NCBI GenBank assembly: GCA_012064385.1
Contig: QRDG01001518.1
Coordinates: forward strand, 124,001 to 188,000
Source of the DNA: Puccinellia tenuiflora
Taxonomy: Eukaryota > Streptophyta > Magnoliopsida > Poales > Poaceae
Reading direction: 5' to 3'
Length of the DNA: 64,000 nt
Of this stretch, positions 21,990-33,715 are shown piece by piece. A program made the position numbers and the translations under genes. How positions within the stretch are numbered: the stretch's first letter is position 1; each line of letters opens with the position of its first letter. Under the pieces are notes generated by a model, which worked only from the letters and a program-made list of their open reading frames with translations, searched no databases and was not told the DNA's origin.

Positions 21990-22629
21990 CTATTTTCGTA
22001 ATGTTCATGGGTCGGAGAAATATCCTGTGAGTATTAGATAGAAAAGGAATCAGAGGGAAAACGAACTGAATAGGAATGAAATAGACACCGAAAAAGAGAG
22101 CAAATGCTTCACGTGGATGGGTCGTACTCATTTGTTTTACCTGCACGTCCGATCAGCAGAGAATATGAAGGAGCTGCCCCGCGGGTCGGATTTCACCTTC
22201 CCACTAGTTGTCACAAGTTGTCACACGGAAAGAAGCTAAGCTGTAATGGGCCGGCCCATGCGAAGAGTGCTCTGGGTGATTGGATGCAACGACTCGCTAG
22301 AAGCGATGTATAGAGCGACCGCAGCCGCTATATCTCGCCCGTGGCGAGTCCTAACACGGACTCGCCCGCGGGGAGATTGTTGAATGGACCGGCCCATATT
22401 AGGCTATTCTTTTTGTCGTTTTCGTTTTTCTTCAATCTTTTTTCTTTTTTCTTTTTCCCCTGTTTTTCATTTTTGTTTGTTTCTGTTTTTGTTTCTTATT
22501 CTTTTTTCGTACTTTGAAAAAATGAATATTTTTCAAATCTTAACCATTTTTCACAAAATGAATAATTTTCAAAATCTAAACCGATTTTAAAAATGTATAG
22601 TTTCAAATATGAACCATTTTAAATTGATT
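21990..22629. other. Spacer with third GC-rich cassette and T-rich DNA
   Basis: A cassette at 22240-22400 is bounded by GGGCCGGCCCATG and GGACCGGCCCATA, with TCTCGCCCGTGGCGAG-like inverted words. A T-rich run then leads to array III. No gene recognised. Confidence 0.45.
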
Positions 22630-23235
22630 TTTGGTTAATCGGTATTTTTGGTCACTATTATTTTCTGTTCATCTAAATTTTAGTTTCTTTTTTATTCATT
22701 ATTATTTTCGGTTCATCCGAATTTTGGTTCCTTTTTGGTTCGTTACTATTTATGGTTCGCCGATATTTTTGGTTCACTACTATTTTCGGTTCATCAGAAT
22801 TTTGGTTCCTTTTCGGTTCACTATTATTTTTGGTTCACAAACCTTTTTGGTTTACTATTATTTTCGGTAAACCCGAATTTTGGTTCCTTTAGTACTATTT
22901 TTTTGGTTCACCGGTATTTTTGGTTCATCCGAATTTTAGTTTCTTTTTGGTTAATTATTATTTTCGGTTCGTCGGTATTTTTGGTTCACTATTATTTTCA
23001 GTTCATCAGAATTTTGGTTCACTATTTTTTTAGGTTCACATGCATTTTTGGTTCACTATTATTTTTGGTTCACCTGAATTTTCGATCAAACTATTATTTT
23101 CGGTTCACCCAAATTTTGGTTCCTTTTGGTTTACCATTATTTTCGGTTCGCCGAATTTTTTTGTTTACTATTATGTTTTGGTTCACAATTATTTCTGGTT
23201 CACCTGTAATTTCGGTTCAACCCAATTTTAGTTTT
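22630..23235. repeat. Minisatellite array III (GGTTCAC family)
   Basis: Diverged GGTTCACTATTATTTTCGGTTCATCC units, often separated by TTTTGGTTCCTTT. After it, 23236-23440 carries AAATCTGAA words, and 23640-23708 the start of a fourth cassette cut by the Harbinger element. Confidence 0.75.
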
Positions 23236-24153
23236 TTCTAATGTGAACAACTTTTTAAAGTAGATATTTTTCAAGTCTTAAGATTTGAAAAATCTGAACA
23301 TTTTTCAAAATCTACATATTTTACAAATCTGAATTTTTTCAAAATCTTAAAGTTTTCAAAATCTGAAATTTTAGAAATCTGAATTTTCTCTAAACATTTT
23401 TTCAAAGCTGCTTTTTAGTGCAAGGAACGAAACCAGTTATGCGCACGTAAACAAAACGAACGTAAGAAAAAAAAACTGGAACGAACGCAATCAACTACTG
23501 TAAGATGTTGTCGTTTCTGCACATGGTAGCCTCACGTGAGGCAAACAACTACTAGCTGATTTTCCCATTACGCGTATTCAATTATCGCATGCATGCAACT
23601 GGTCCACGCGGTGCACATGACTAGCTAAATGAGCTTCTTTCGTATTGGGCTTTCCAACGGGGTGCCACTCGTGCGAGCGAGTGGAGGGGAGTCATACGAC
23701 TCGCTTAAGTGCCTGTTTGTCTGGGCTTGAGCTTGAGCTTATACAGCTTTTGGGTCCTTGGAAGCAGAAGCTGGGCCAAACACTTTATTTTATAGTCTGG
23801 GCTTTGTTAAGCGCTTGTGCCATTTACACTACAAGCTGAGAAGTACGTCCGGGGTCGCTTTCCGCAGCTTCCCGCAGCTTCCAACTTAAAAAACGAATCG
23901 TTATATGGAACTACCCCTAATACTTGACTTATTTACACTGAACTGCCACCGCAAGCAAACGAGAGGAACTTGACATACCGCTTCACTTTGTCCCGCATCG
24001 CCAAAGTGGGGAAATCCTCTTTTTCTTTTTCCCCACACTGCCTGGACCTGGACGCACATGATAGGAGCCTAGCTAGGGTTTCCCCGCCGCCAAGCTCTCC
24101 TACCGCGCCGCCGGCCAGCAGTCTCCGCCCCCGTCCCCGACGCTTCTCTTGGT

Positions 24154-25152
24154 ATGTTCTTATGGATGGTTGGAGGTCCTCAACCAGTAAGTCAAGCACA
24201 AAATCGCTTCAAGAGGTCTAAAGAAACCATTCATCGTAAATTTGATGAGGTGTTGGACTGCTTGGTCTGTTTAGCTGAGGACATCATTAAACCAAAAGAT
24301 CCAGAATTCTCCACTTTGCATTCGAGGCTTGAAGACTCTAGATTCTATCCACATTTCAACGATTGTATCGGTGCAATAGACGGGACACACATACGTGTTG
24401 TTGTCCCGGCTGATGAGATTGTAAACCATGTGGGACGTTATGGATATCCAACGCAAAATGTGATGGCCGTGTGTGACTTTGACATGAGATTCACATCAAT
24501 AGTTGCGGGATGGCCGGGATCCGCACATGACACAAGGATATTCAAAGATACCTTGAGAAAGTATGAAGAAGAATTCCCACATCCACCTCCAGGTTAGAAA
24601 ATCCTTTGCTATGCACTAACCATTTCTTGTTTTAGGAAAATATGCCAATAATACATTGTTGATTTCTCTATGCACTAACCATTTCTTGTTTTAGGAAAAT
24701 ATTACCTTGTTGATTCCGGTTATCCCAATCAGACCGGATATCTTGCTCCATACAAGGGACAAAAATACCATTTGCCGGAGTTTCGAATTGGCCGCAGACC
24801 AAGTGGAAAACAAGAAATCTTTAATCATGCTCATGCGTCACTTAGAAATGTCATCGAGCGAGCCTTTGGTGTTTTGAAGATGAAGTGGCGTATATTACTA
24901 CATATCACAAGTTACCCAATGGAAAAGCAAACTCGCATCATAGTTGCATGTATGGCACTCCACAACTGGATAAGAGAGAGTAATCTACATGACAACGAGT
25001 TCTACAAGTGTGATCAAAATGAGAATTATATGCCTGGAGACATACAACCCGAGGCATCGATAGCACTTCCTGGCCTTCAGATTGGGGTTGACCATGGCAA
25101 CATGACTGTGACTCGGGAAAATATAGCAGATGCTTTGATTGGAGATGTGTAG
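24154..25152 (+). CDS. PIF/Harbinger DDE transposase, N-terminally truncated, one intron
   Basis: This HARBI1-like nuclease cuts and joins transposon DNA. Exon 1 (24154-24592) carries QNRFKRSKETIHRKFDEVL, then CIGAIDGTH (first catalytic Asp) and GWPGSAHDTRIF (second Asp). The intron runs 24593-24694. Exon 2 (24695-25152) starts KYYLVDSGYPNQTGYLAPYKG and holds NVIERAFGVLK (catalytic Glu). The joined frame is 298 residues with all three acidic residues. Family members usually have about 80-120 more N-terminal residues, including a helix-turn-helix; these are absent, and the ATG chosen is simply the first in frame, after a GC-rich leader with TTG|GTATG that may be an exon border. The intron contains a duplicated acceptor. 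Activity is doubtful. Confidence 0.8.
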
Positions 25153-25170
25153 CTAGTTTGGTTACAAGAA

Positions 25171-25266
25171 CGTGGCTTATATTTTGTTGTTAACTTAATT
25201 GTAATATGAGAACCTATGCGTGGCTTATATTTTGTTGTTAACTTAATTGTAATATGAGAACCTATG
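25171..25266. repeat. 48-bp perfect tandem duplication
   Basis: Two head-to-tail copies, each starting CGTGGCTTATATTTTG, lie at 25171-25218 and 25219-25266, just after the transposase stop and probably in its 3' UTR. Confidence 0.9.
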
Positions 25267-25852
25267 TGTTGAACCTAGTTTGGATGTCTTTCAATGTGTC
25301 TATGTTAACTATGAAATTCTATTTTGAAAAATCTATGTGGTGAATCTGATGTTTAATTATAATATGGATGCATATATATTTTTTACCTCAAAAATGTGCA
25401 AAGCATATAATTTAAGCTAATACAAAGCATAATCAGTTAAATCATGTCAGATCGGTATTATACATCATCTTCCAGCATACAAGGGTATTTCAGACTTTCA
25501 TCACCAGCTGCATGTCCACCAACCATACTAGAAGCAGTTTGCCAAACATCATTTTTACATTTCACCAACTGTCCAGCTGCAGCTGCTTCTCAGAAGTTAC
25601 CAGCTCCAGCTGCTTGTCGTTCAGCTGCAGCTCAAACAAACAGGCCAGGGAGGAGCCCCCCTTTTTCTCTTTTTCCTATTATTTCTAATTGGACCGAATT
25701 CCTTCGGCGCATGTCTCTTTTCTTTGCTTTCCGTCCACCACATGGGCCAGCCAATTACGGCAGCAGCCCAGCCGGCTGTTCGGTCAAGCGATCGATCGAA
25801 CCAAATGAGCGTTCGGCCGCCCCAGGAAACGTGTTGTTTCCGAGTGCAGTGT

Positions 25853-26265
25853 TTTGGAACCCGAGCTCAATGCCATTGAGCTCAGTTTTTTGGAAAATTA
25901 AAAATCAAAATTAAAATTTTTCAAAAAACTCCGAAAAAATTCCTAGATGTAGATAATATAGAAATATATCACTTTGAAAAATATCAATGAAAAATTCATT
26001 ATAGTTTAGCCTGGACAAAAATGAAAATATCTAGATCTGGATTCGTGAATACTGTACAGAGTTAAACATTTGAAATGTTGCCAGATTTTTTATTTTTGTA
26101 TATCTCGAAATAATTTGAAGTTTGAGTTGAAAATTTCCACACTTGTAGATCTCAATAGTATCTACACCTATAATTTTTTTATCAAATTTTTTGATACATA
26201 AAAATGCGGATTTCAATTTTTTGTTAAATCCCAAGCTACATGTAGCTCGGGTGCCATTGCGATTT
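25853..26265. mobile_element. Putative fold-back/MITE-like element with hairpin ends
   Basis: The left end contains ACCCGAGCTC and a near-perfect hairpin GAGCTCAATG-C-CATTGAGCTC (25863-25883). The right end, read on the minus strand, contains ACCCGAGCT joined to the 14-bp palindrome AGCTACATGTAGCT (26234-26247). The AT-rich interior has no coding capacity. A related end, GAGCTCGGGAGCCAATG, occurs at 62163-62180. Superfamily unknown. Confidence 0.5.
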
Positions 26266-26368
26266 TTCGGTTGTATCCTTCCTTTTCAAACCGACCTTCA
26301 TTCAAATTCCATTAGTAATTGACCTCTAAATCAAACTCCATTTATTTATACTTTTTACCTAATCCAGG

Positions 26369-26650
26369 TTGAATGTTTTCACCGACCTATCCCATCTGCT
26401 ATTTGCGGATTGTCTCATGCTTTTTGAAGGATCGATCCAACATGCAGAAATTGTTAAATCTGTTCTTAATAAATATGAAAGAAGCACACAACAACTTGTT
26501 TGCCTTGAAAAATGCTCAATCCTATATGGCAAGAACTGTTCGGATGATAATAAATATGCAATCAAGAGTCTTTTAGGTTATGAAACTGTGAGCTTTGAGG
26601 ACAACAAATACTTGGAACTCCCGATGTCGGAGGGCGGGACATAATACTGC
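26369..26650 (+). pseudogene. LINE reverse transcriptase fragment
   Basis: The 91-residue frame contains LSHLLFADCLMLFEGSIQ, the palm motif of LINE reverse transcriptase with the second catalytic Asp replaced by Cys, then CLEKCSILYGKNCSDDNKY and FEDNKYLELPMSEG. The usual motif is FADD. The fragment is short and isolated. It could belong with the LINE 3' UTR-like DNA at 27250-27735 on the same strand. Confidence 0.75.
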
Positions 26651-27249
26651 ACAGCCGCAAATTTTCACCCAAAGTCGAAATCCAGAAACCATAAATCCTA
26701 GTTTCTGAGTTTCGCCTCCCACAGTAATATACTTCTTCATTTTCCATCGGAGTCTCAACGAAACTTGTAGATCTCGTCAATATCTTTCGATCACGACAAC
26801 CCCCATCCAGTTTCATCCACCATTGCTCTTTTAGATATACTCGTGCCCGTTCTACCAAATCAAAATTCATTTTAATTGTAGGTTTGCCTCTCTATTCCCC
26901 CAAACCTTTAATATCTAAAGTTTTTTTAGTTGAGCATTGGATCTGTCTCTCCACGAGAGATCCACTTTGAATTCTACCGTTGCACTAACAGACGATGATC
27001 CTATCAAATCCAGAGAAATCATAAATATTTTCAACTTCCGTTTGACGAGATCTATCTATCCATGCCATAATCTAAGAACAAACATTTTTCAATTTCTAAT
27101 CCATCTAGACCGTCATCAATCTTTCACCTGCTGTTACCCTGACCAGTATCAAGTTTTTTTACCAGTATCATGTTGTTCTTTCATTTCATATTGGTTATAT
27201 TTAGGTTATATTTCGACTAATTGTACACTTCATGCAAATTAACCATAGA
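26651..27249. other. Unassigned DNA
   Basis: No gene, LTR end or clear repeat was recognised here. Confidence 0.4.
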
Positions 27250-27735
27250 GACCCACTTTCTCTGAAACTTTATATCAGCATCTCTTGGGTACGAATCGTC
27301 CAAGGGCGGTGGATAGGGTTTTTTGGGAGAAATCCTTGTCGGCTTGCCCGACACCGACGTGGTGCCGCCTTTGGGTGGCATCATCCTTTCCCGAAGGGCG
27401 TCATGGCTACCCTTCGTCCGCCTCCCTTAGTGTGCCGGGGGAAACCCTAGGACTAGTGTGCTGGTCCGGGCAGCAGCGTGAGCTTTCCTTCTTGAAGGTG
27501 CTGCTCGCTACTCGACTTTTCTGTGCTAGGAGCGTGGTGGTACTCCTTCATAGGGCACAGCGATTGCAGGCCACCGTAGTTTACGATCCGCCTATGTCTT
27601 CATTTTGTTTCTACTTTTCTTTTCTTTGGGCGTGTGTGTGTTGTTGCCGCAACATGTGTGGTGTTGCGTTTGTATCCTTGGTTGTATGATGGTCGTTGCT
27701 TTATTTATAAAACGGGATAAAGCCTATTTCGAGGA
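27250..27735 (+). mobile_element. LINE 3' untranslated region-like segment
   Basis: The sequence has the make-up of Triticeae LINE tails: TTGTCGGCTTGCCCGACACC, GGGCGTCATGGCTACCC, then GTATCCTTGGTTGTATGATG and a T-rich tail ending in ATAAAACGGGATAAAGCC. No open frame with domain support. The call rests on recall of similar LINE tails. Confidence 0.5.
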
Positions 27736-29195
27736 CAATAGGACAGTTTCATTCGTAACTTCCGGTATACTTTTGTATTCGTACTATGCTATTTGGTTAA
27801 GATTTGGGAGGTTGTACCTATTTTCGGAAGAGGAACATCTTAGAGATCGCTAGGTGCGCTGGTCGAGTCAGATGGATGTGCGGCATTATGAGATCCAAAT
27901 ACGGAGTTCCTCTACTTTCCTGCTGCTTTTATTTAATAAGTTTGCAGATGGTTTCTATATTTTACCGCAAACAATTAGTCGTATCGCACACAACTCAACT
28001 ATTCCCTATGCAATCGAGGGCTTATTTGGCCGGATCTGCACTAGTGATAGAATCTTATTATTTACTTGGCATGCTCACATTTAGTTACTCGCCATAGAAA
28101 ATGAGACAAGGTAAACTATGTAAATCTTTTAAAAGGTTTATGCTAAATCGAGCAAAAGAGATGCACGGATGTGCTTAGATTAGTTGGATGCCAACTGCTT
28201 TTGTGTCATCGAGTGTTTGACGAGAAAATTCAATGTAAGTGCTTTCGATGGCAATCCTTTACTTTGAGAAAAGATAGATGAATCAAGCTCTATAAAGCCT
28301 TTGATTAATCACGAAGAAAATAATTAAAAGGGAACCCACTTTTCTCTTCTCGTGACAATTGATGGAGCCCTGATGGATCAAACTTGCTAATTTATATGTG
28401 GCCCTGTATTCTTTACTACTTTGTCTCACCTTTATATGTTTTTTTCTTTAGCCTTTTCCATATCGTCTCTTTCCCCCTCCAGGCACTTCTTTTACTGCAT
28501 TTGGGTGGTGTTTTCGATATTTCGGTTCTAATCATGAATACTGTCTTTTGTGAGGCTTTTGGACCATGCATGGGGGAATGACCTCTTTTGACTGAAAAAT
28601 CTATGCACTGGCGTAAAAACAGCATTGCTAAGCAATTAGCGATTTCAGTAAGGCTCGGAGCTTTCAAAGGAAATCGTAAAAAGAGAAAGTGCACCTGCAT
28701 AGGTACACTTGCGTTAACTATTTTTTATTCTTATGTTCCTATTTTATACTGGTTTGCAGAAACCAGGGACATGAATGGTCAGATTCATCCAAATGTTTTC
28801 TAATGCTGCTGAAATTTAGCAATTGACGCCACTTGGCAGCCCCTAAGAAAAGGTAGGTTTTATTGTCTGTCTATTTCACCCTGCTCCTCTCTGTGCCAGC
28901 CAGCGGATTTGGCAGGCATGTGCAGCACAAGAACACCGGAGCATAAGAGAATGAAGGGATCATGGAGTTGGAGATATGACATACACAGATGACAGCAACA
29001 GCTCAATTTGGAGCTAGCTGGAGAGAGCAGATAAAAAACAGAGCAAGGACGAACACGGTTACCGATTCTATATCTGTGGCAGACCATAGCCAGAAACCGA
29101 GGGACTCGATGAACAGTTTTTTCTTTAACGAATAGACTTGATGAACAGTTGCAAGCAGTAGCAAGCACAACAGCTTAATTCATCCGCTTTATGGT
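27736..29195. other. Unassigned AT-rich DNA
   Basis: Mixed AT-rich sequence. Reading frames of 60-100 codons show no recognisable domains, and no LTR or TIR boundaries were found. Confidence 0.4.
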
Positions 29196-29289
29196 TTGGT
29201 GGTTCACTTTTACCTTAATTGTGAAAGTTTAAAGTGTGAGGAATATTTTAGGAGTGGCAGTGGACCTTCTCTTCTAGAGAGAAATCATA

Positions 29290-29291
<2 letters not shown>

Positions 29292-29381
<90 letters not shown>
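29292..29381. repeat. (TA)n microsatellite, about 45 units
   Basis: Uninterrupted TA dinucleotides. A second tract of about 14 units lies at 29432-29459, with a 50-bp unique segment between them. The apparent Tyr-Ile peptide across it is an artefact. Confidence 0.95.
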
Positions 29382-29384
<3 letters not shown>

Positions 29385-29714
29385 AAAATGTTTCCTACTC
29401 CCGGGTGTAGCCGTGTAGTATGAATATGTCCTATATATATATATATATATATATATATAAGTCTCCTAATATATATATATTTATTTATTTAACCAAACCC
29501 CTATTATGAGTCATTTACGATAGTCTATCGTCACATGTAATATATCCACATCATCACATAATCATAGCCGTGTCATTTCCGTCTCCATTATCCATTTGTG
29601 TTATCCTGATCATTTTTTTTTTGCAACATCACGTTGAGTTTGTTGATAGCCAGCAAGTCTCTTTATGTGAATTCTTGAGATCATGCACACGTCCGTTCCC
29701 TTTCACACTCCAAT

Positions 29715-30954
29715 TTTTTTTAGATAAAAGGCATCATGCCCGACTTTAAATTACTAAAGCCAGAAGGTTCAACACACGTCATTTTACATGCTGCGGTGTA
29801 CAGCTTAGCCAAAGGTAAAAAACAGGGTAGCTTGCCAACTAAGAGGAACCAAGAGCTAAAACGAGAGCTAGAAATGAGGGTGGGGTAGCTAGTCGACGGC
29901 TTCTGGTGAGGCGTCAGCAGGGAATCATGATGCAGAGCTACTTGTTCTGTTCTCCGCGTGCAGGCGCCTTAGGGCGGCGACCATACCCTCGAGCGCCGTC
30001 TTGTCTTGCGACTTGGCGATAGGGATCCATTGCTGTAAGGACAAACGAGTTTTGAAGATCACATCAGCGGGGTGGTTAATTACTTTCTTTTCAATTGTAA
30101 GTTTATTACGAATCTGCCATAAGGCCCAAGATTGGGCAATAAAAAGTGACCAAATTTGTCTCCTGGTTCCACCCATGGAACCAGAGAGGATGGCAAAAAA
30201 ACTGGGCAAAAGAGTAGGGGCACCAATTACACCCTAGCAGACTACGGAGCACACTCCAAGAGAATTTCGCCAAAGAGCACGAGAAGAAAATATGCGACGC
30301 ATCTTCAGGATCACCGCAAAGCGCACATGGGCCCGCTGCCGGCCCGTGCCGTTCTGCAAGGTTCAGGCTAGAAGGGAGTTTATCAATGGCCAGCTGCCAC
30401 GATAAGATTTTTAGCTTGAGGGGGAGCTTTGCTGCCCACATGTCCTTCGAATACGCCATTGTGGCCCCTTATGATAGCTTTGAGTAAAGAGAGTTCACAG
30501 AGAATTTGCCAGAGGTGTCTAACGACCATGAGACTGTGTCTCGCCCTTCGACAAGCTGGAGTTTGTTAAGGATGTCCATGACCGCCTCCCATTGAACCTG
30601 CCCTGCTGGTCAAGGGGGCGACGGAACGTTAGGTGGCGGTGGAAGGCTGCGGCCACCGATAGATTGGGGTCTACACAGATAGCAAAGAGCTGAGGGAAGC
30701 GGAGATGGAGAGGCCCCTCGCCATTCCACCAATCCAGCCAAAATAAGGTACGGGCTCCGTCCTGAATCGAATGTTTCGTGTCAAGTTTTAAGTAGTGTTT
30801 GATCTTGTGGAGGCTTCTCCAGAATGGTGATCCGTCGTGGGGAGAAGAAGCAAAGATGTCTCCGTTTCTGAGGTATTTGTTATGGATAATTATTGACCAG
30901 ATAGAGTCCACTAGTTGGTATATTTTCCACACCTATTTCAGCATTAGAGCAATA
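29715..30954 (-). mobile_element. 5'-truncated LINE with 13-bp target duplication
   Basis: The direct repeat TTCACACTCCAAT lies at 29702-29714 and 30955-30967. Between them, on the minus strand, are the last parts of a LINE ORF2: a GSPFWRSLHKIKHYLKLDT / LFWLDWWNGEGPL region (30932-30519), a zinc-finger region with PLKLKILSWQLAIDKLP and CALCGDPEDASHIFFSCSLA (30459-30200), and a C-terminal stretch (IAQSWALWQIRNKLT, 30209-29925). The 3' end finishes CTTTTATCTAAAAAAAA, a short A tail. Truncation at the 5' end plus a long target duplication is the hallmark of target-primed reverse transcription. Frame breaks make the coding part inactive. Confidence 0.9.
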
Positions 30955-30967
30955 TTCACACTCCAAT

Positions 30968-32260
30968 CTTCAAGCACGCTCTCTTCCTCTACCCGTCAGT
31001 TTCTTCTCTTATACGGCCGCGCCTGCCACTCTGATTGGCAGTAATCACCTCCTCCTCGTCCACTCCAATACTCATAGTATTGCTCTCCTTCCTCTACCGC
31101 TAACCTCCAATTCGAATCCTTTTTCCATATGTTCATCTCTTCTCTGATCATGCGGAGGATGTTACGTCCCTGCTTCAACCGCAGTCCGTCTTGCCGCCAC
31201 GACCACTACTCCACCAGGCGATCTTGCCACCTTCGTCTACCCGTTCATAGGTGGTCTTGATGGAGTATCTATTTTCCAATCGTTTGTGAAGATAGGATAT
31301 TTTCAGATTTGGCAGTGTACAAGAAGGGTCTCATGCTTTACCTCCTTTTATTTTCATATGATTTCGCCTGTTTCACTATTTCTCTTTTCATTTTGAAAAC
31401 CATGAGTTATTCCGATAGACCTCGATGCTATAGTGACTAGAAGAAGTATGACTACTCTGTTTCCTTTCCTTTCAATGTGAAAACATGTAGTAATTGAGAT
31501 AAATTCCAAAGTTGCAGGTGCCAGGAATAACAGATCATATATGACTGATGATCCTCTTGTATTTTTCTTTTTGCTTCCCATCTCTTTCAGTTATCCATTT
31601 TAGTCGCGGTTTTGTAATGAGGTGGGACCTACATCCCCTTCCGAAGTATCAAAGTGCACGGCCTAGGGTAGGTCACCAAGGTCATCATATATCCCTACAA
31701 GCTTAAATCTAAACTGACATTGTGGTCTAAAGTATGCATTAACAAGATCAACTCAGAGCAAACATATCATATGACCTACCCATCAACTCGGAGGAAGCCA
31801 ACTCGGAGCAAACATAAGGATGTTGATTGGGGGTTGTAGAAAATATATGGGCCAGGAACGTATCTTAAGTCCTATGAACTTATACCCATCCATCTGATGA
31901 TGCCTATGGTCACATGGGCCCACTTCAGGTATCCATTGACCTAACTATTGTATTACGCCCAAACTGCATTCAAGAAAAGATCTTCTAGACTCAAGATATA
32001 GAAGATATCTCGAGAACGTTATGTACAATACAAGAAGTTCTCCACATACAAGAGGAGAACTTTCAATAGCTACGGCTATATAAGGGGAAGGCAACAACAT
32101 GACAAGGGGACCAATCAAAGATCCATCATCGACATCCTCCATAAAGCCTTTAAACACTATATGTAGTGGTACTTTACCCACAACTGATTTGTATCGGATG
32201 GGTCACTCCCAGAGATTAGATGGTAGCACACGAAAGACAAAGTTTAAACAGGTTCGGGCC
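30968..32260. other. Older retroelement-like DNA flanking the Athila-like element
   Basis: 30968-31600 is unassigned. 31600-32260 looks like an old LTR: a possible TATA box CTATATAAGG near 32071-32080, then GACAAAGTTTAAACAGGTTCGGGCC, wording common near LTR/internal borders of Triticeae gypsy elements. The counterpart after 38991 continues with an AT-rich, non-coding stretch. No coding domain seen. Confidence 0.35.
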
Positions 32261-33687
32261 TGATACGTCTCCAACGTATCTATAATTTCTTATGATCCAT
32301 GCTTGTTTTCATACCATTTGCTACATGTTTTGTTTACATCTTATAGCATTTTTATGCATTTTCTGGAACTAACCTATTAACAAGATGCCACAGTGCCAGT
32401 TCCTGTTTTCTGCTGTTTTCCTGTTTCAAAAAAGTACTTAAGGAAATATTCTCGGAATTGGACGGGACAAAAAGCAGCAGTCTTATAATTCAATGGACTA
32501 CACGGAGCCCGAAGGAGAGGACCTGGAGGGCCGTGGGCCGGCCACACCATAGGGTGGCGCGGGACCCATGCCTGCCGCGCCACCAGGTGGTGTGGGGCCC
32601 ACGGGAGCCCTCCGATGCCGCCCTTTCGCCTATATATTGCCCCCGACGCATAAAACCTAGAAGGACCTGTCATATTCGAAATAAACATCTGCAGCGCCGC
32701 CGCCATCGCCGACAAGTTTCGGGGGACAGAAGTCTCTGTTCCGACACCCTGCCGGGACGGGGAAGTGCCCCCGGAGCCATCTCCATCGACTCCACCACCA
32801 TCTTCATCGCCGTTGCTGACTCCCATGATGAGGAGGGAGTAGTTCTCCCTCGGGGCTGAGGGCCGTACCGGTAGCCATGTGGTCTATATCTCTCTCCCAT
32901 GATGTGATCTATATGTGATCATGAGCTTTGCAATCTAGATGTTGTTATGTTACTCAAGTGGGCTTTATTTATGTGATCTCCGGAGACTCCTTGTCCCACG
33001 TGTGTAAAGGTGACAGTGTGTGCACCGTGTGGGTCTTTAGGCTATATTTCACAAGATACTTGTTCACTGATTTATTATTTGAGTTGGATGTCTCTATGAA
33101 ATTGTGGTGTGTTAGTACCTCCTATGAATGCTCATGGTCCAGTGTGGGGTATTCATTAGTACTTGGGAATATATGTTTGAGGCGTGCTTTTACATTCCTA
33201 CACAATGAATTAGTGTTCGTTATCCAGCCGGAGAATACTTCGGAGTAGTATATTGAAGTGCTTATATTTATATTCAATTATGATTGCATTGTTGAGAGTG
33301 ACCACTGGTGAAAGTATGATCCCTAGGCCTTGTTTCTAAGCATTGAAACACCGTTTACAACAAGTTCTGCTACATGTTTGCTTGCTGCCATTTTTATTTC
33401 AGATTGCAATTACTTCTTATAATCATCCATATTACTTGTATTTCACTATCTCTTCGCCGAACTAGTGCACCTATACATCTGACAAGTGTATTGGGTGTGT
33501 TGGGGACACAAGAGACTTTTTGTATTGTGATTGCAGGGTTTCTTGAGAGGGATACCTTTGACCTCTACCTCCCTGAGTTCGATAAACCTTGGGTGATTCA
33601 CTTAAGGGAAACTTGCTGCTGTTCTACAAACCTCTGCTCTTGGAGGCCCAACACTGTCTACAAGAATAGAAGCGTGTGTAGACATCA
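32261..33687 (+). repeat. 5' LTR of the Athila-like element
   Basis: It has a TATA-like CCTATATATTGCC near 32630 and GC-rich transcribed-leader-like DNA downstream (32640-32870). It is bounded by TG and CA. Confidence 0.9.
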
Positions 33688-33697
33688 AGCTATTTTC

Positions 33698-33715
33698 TGG
33701 CGCCGTTGCCGGGGA
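33698..33715 (+). promoter_or_regulatory. Primer binding site, tRNA-Asp type (first copy)
   Basis: TGGCGCCGTTGCCGGGGA lies 10 nt after the 5' LTR. A second exact copy lies at 33776-33793 within a duplicated segment of about 39 bp, offset 78 bp. Confidence 0.85.

Larger units (their letters stand above)
23709..25647 (+). mobile_element. PIF/Harbinger DNA transposon (single transposase copy)
   Basis: The left end GTGCCTGTTTGTCTGGGCTT follows TAA (23706-23708), the usual Harbinger target trinucleotide. The right end, on the minus strand, reads TGGCCTGTTTGTTTGAGCT and matches the left after its first bases. A TAA after the right end is missing, so that side may be altered. The element carries a DDE transposase but no recognisable MYB/SANT partner protein, which PIF/Harbinger elements normally need. 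It interrupts a GC-rich cassette of the preceding macro-repeat. The 3' part (25267-25620) is AT-rich, then GCAGCTGC-rich with no coding. Confidence 0.75.

Noticed and set aside
18955..23235. A CRISPR-like array
   Set aside because: The repeats are contiguous, with no unique spacers of constant length, and the DNA is plant nuclear.
29196..29423. Frame with a run of Tyr-Ile
   Set aside because: Translation of the (TA)n microsatellite.
32377..32900. GC-rich frames on both strands in the Athila-like LTRs (also 37679-38226)
   Set aside because: They lie in the transcribed-leader-like part of the LTR, and frames in both strands are open through composition.
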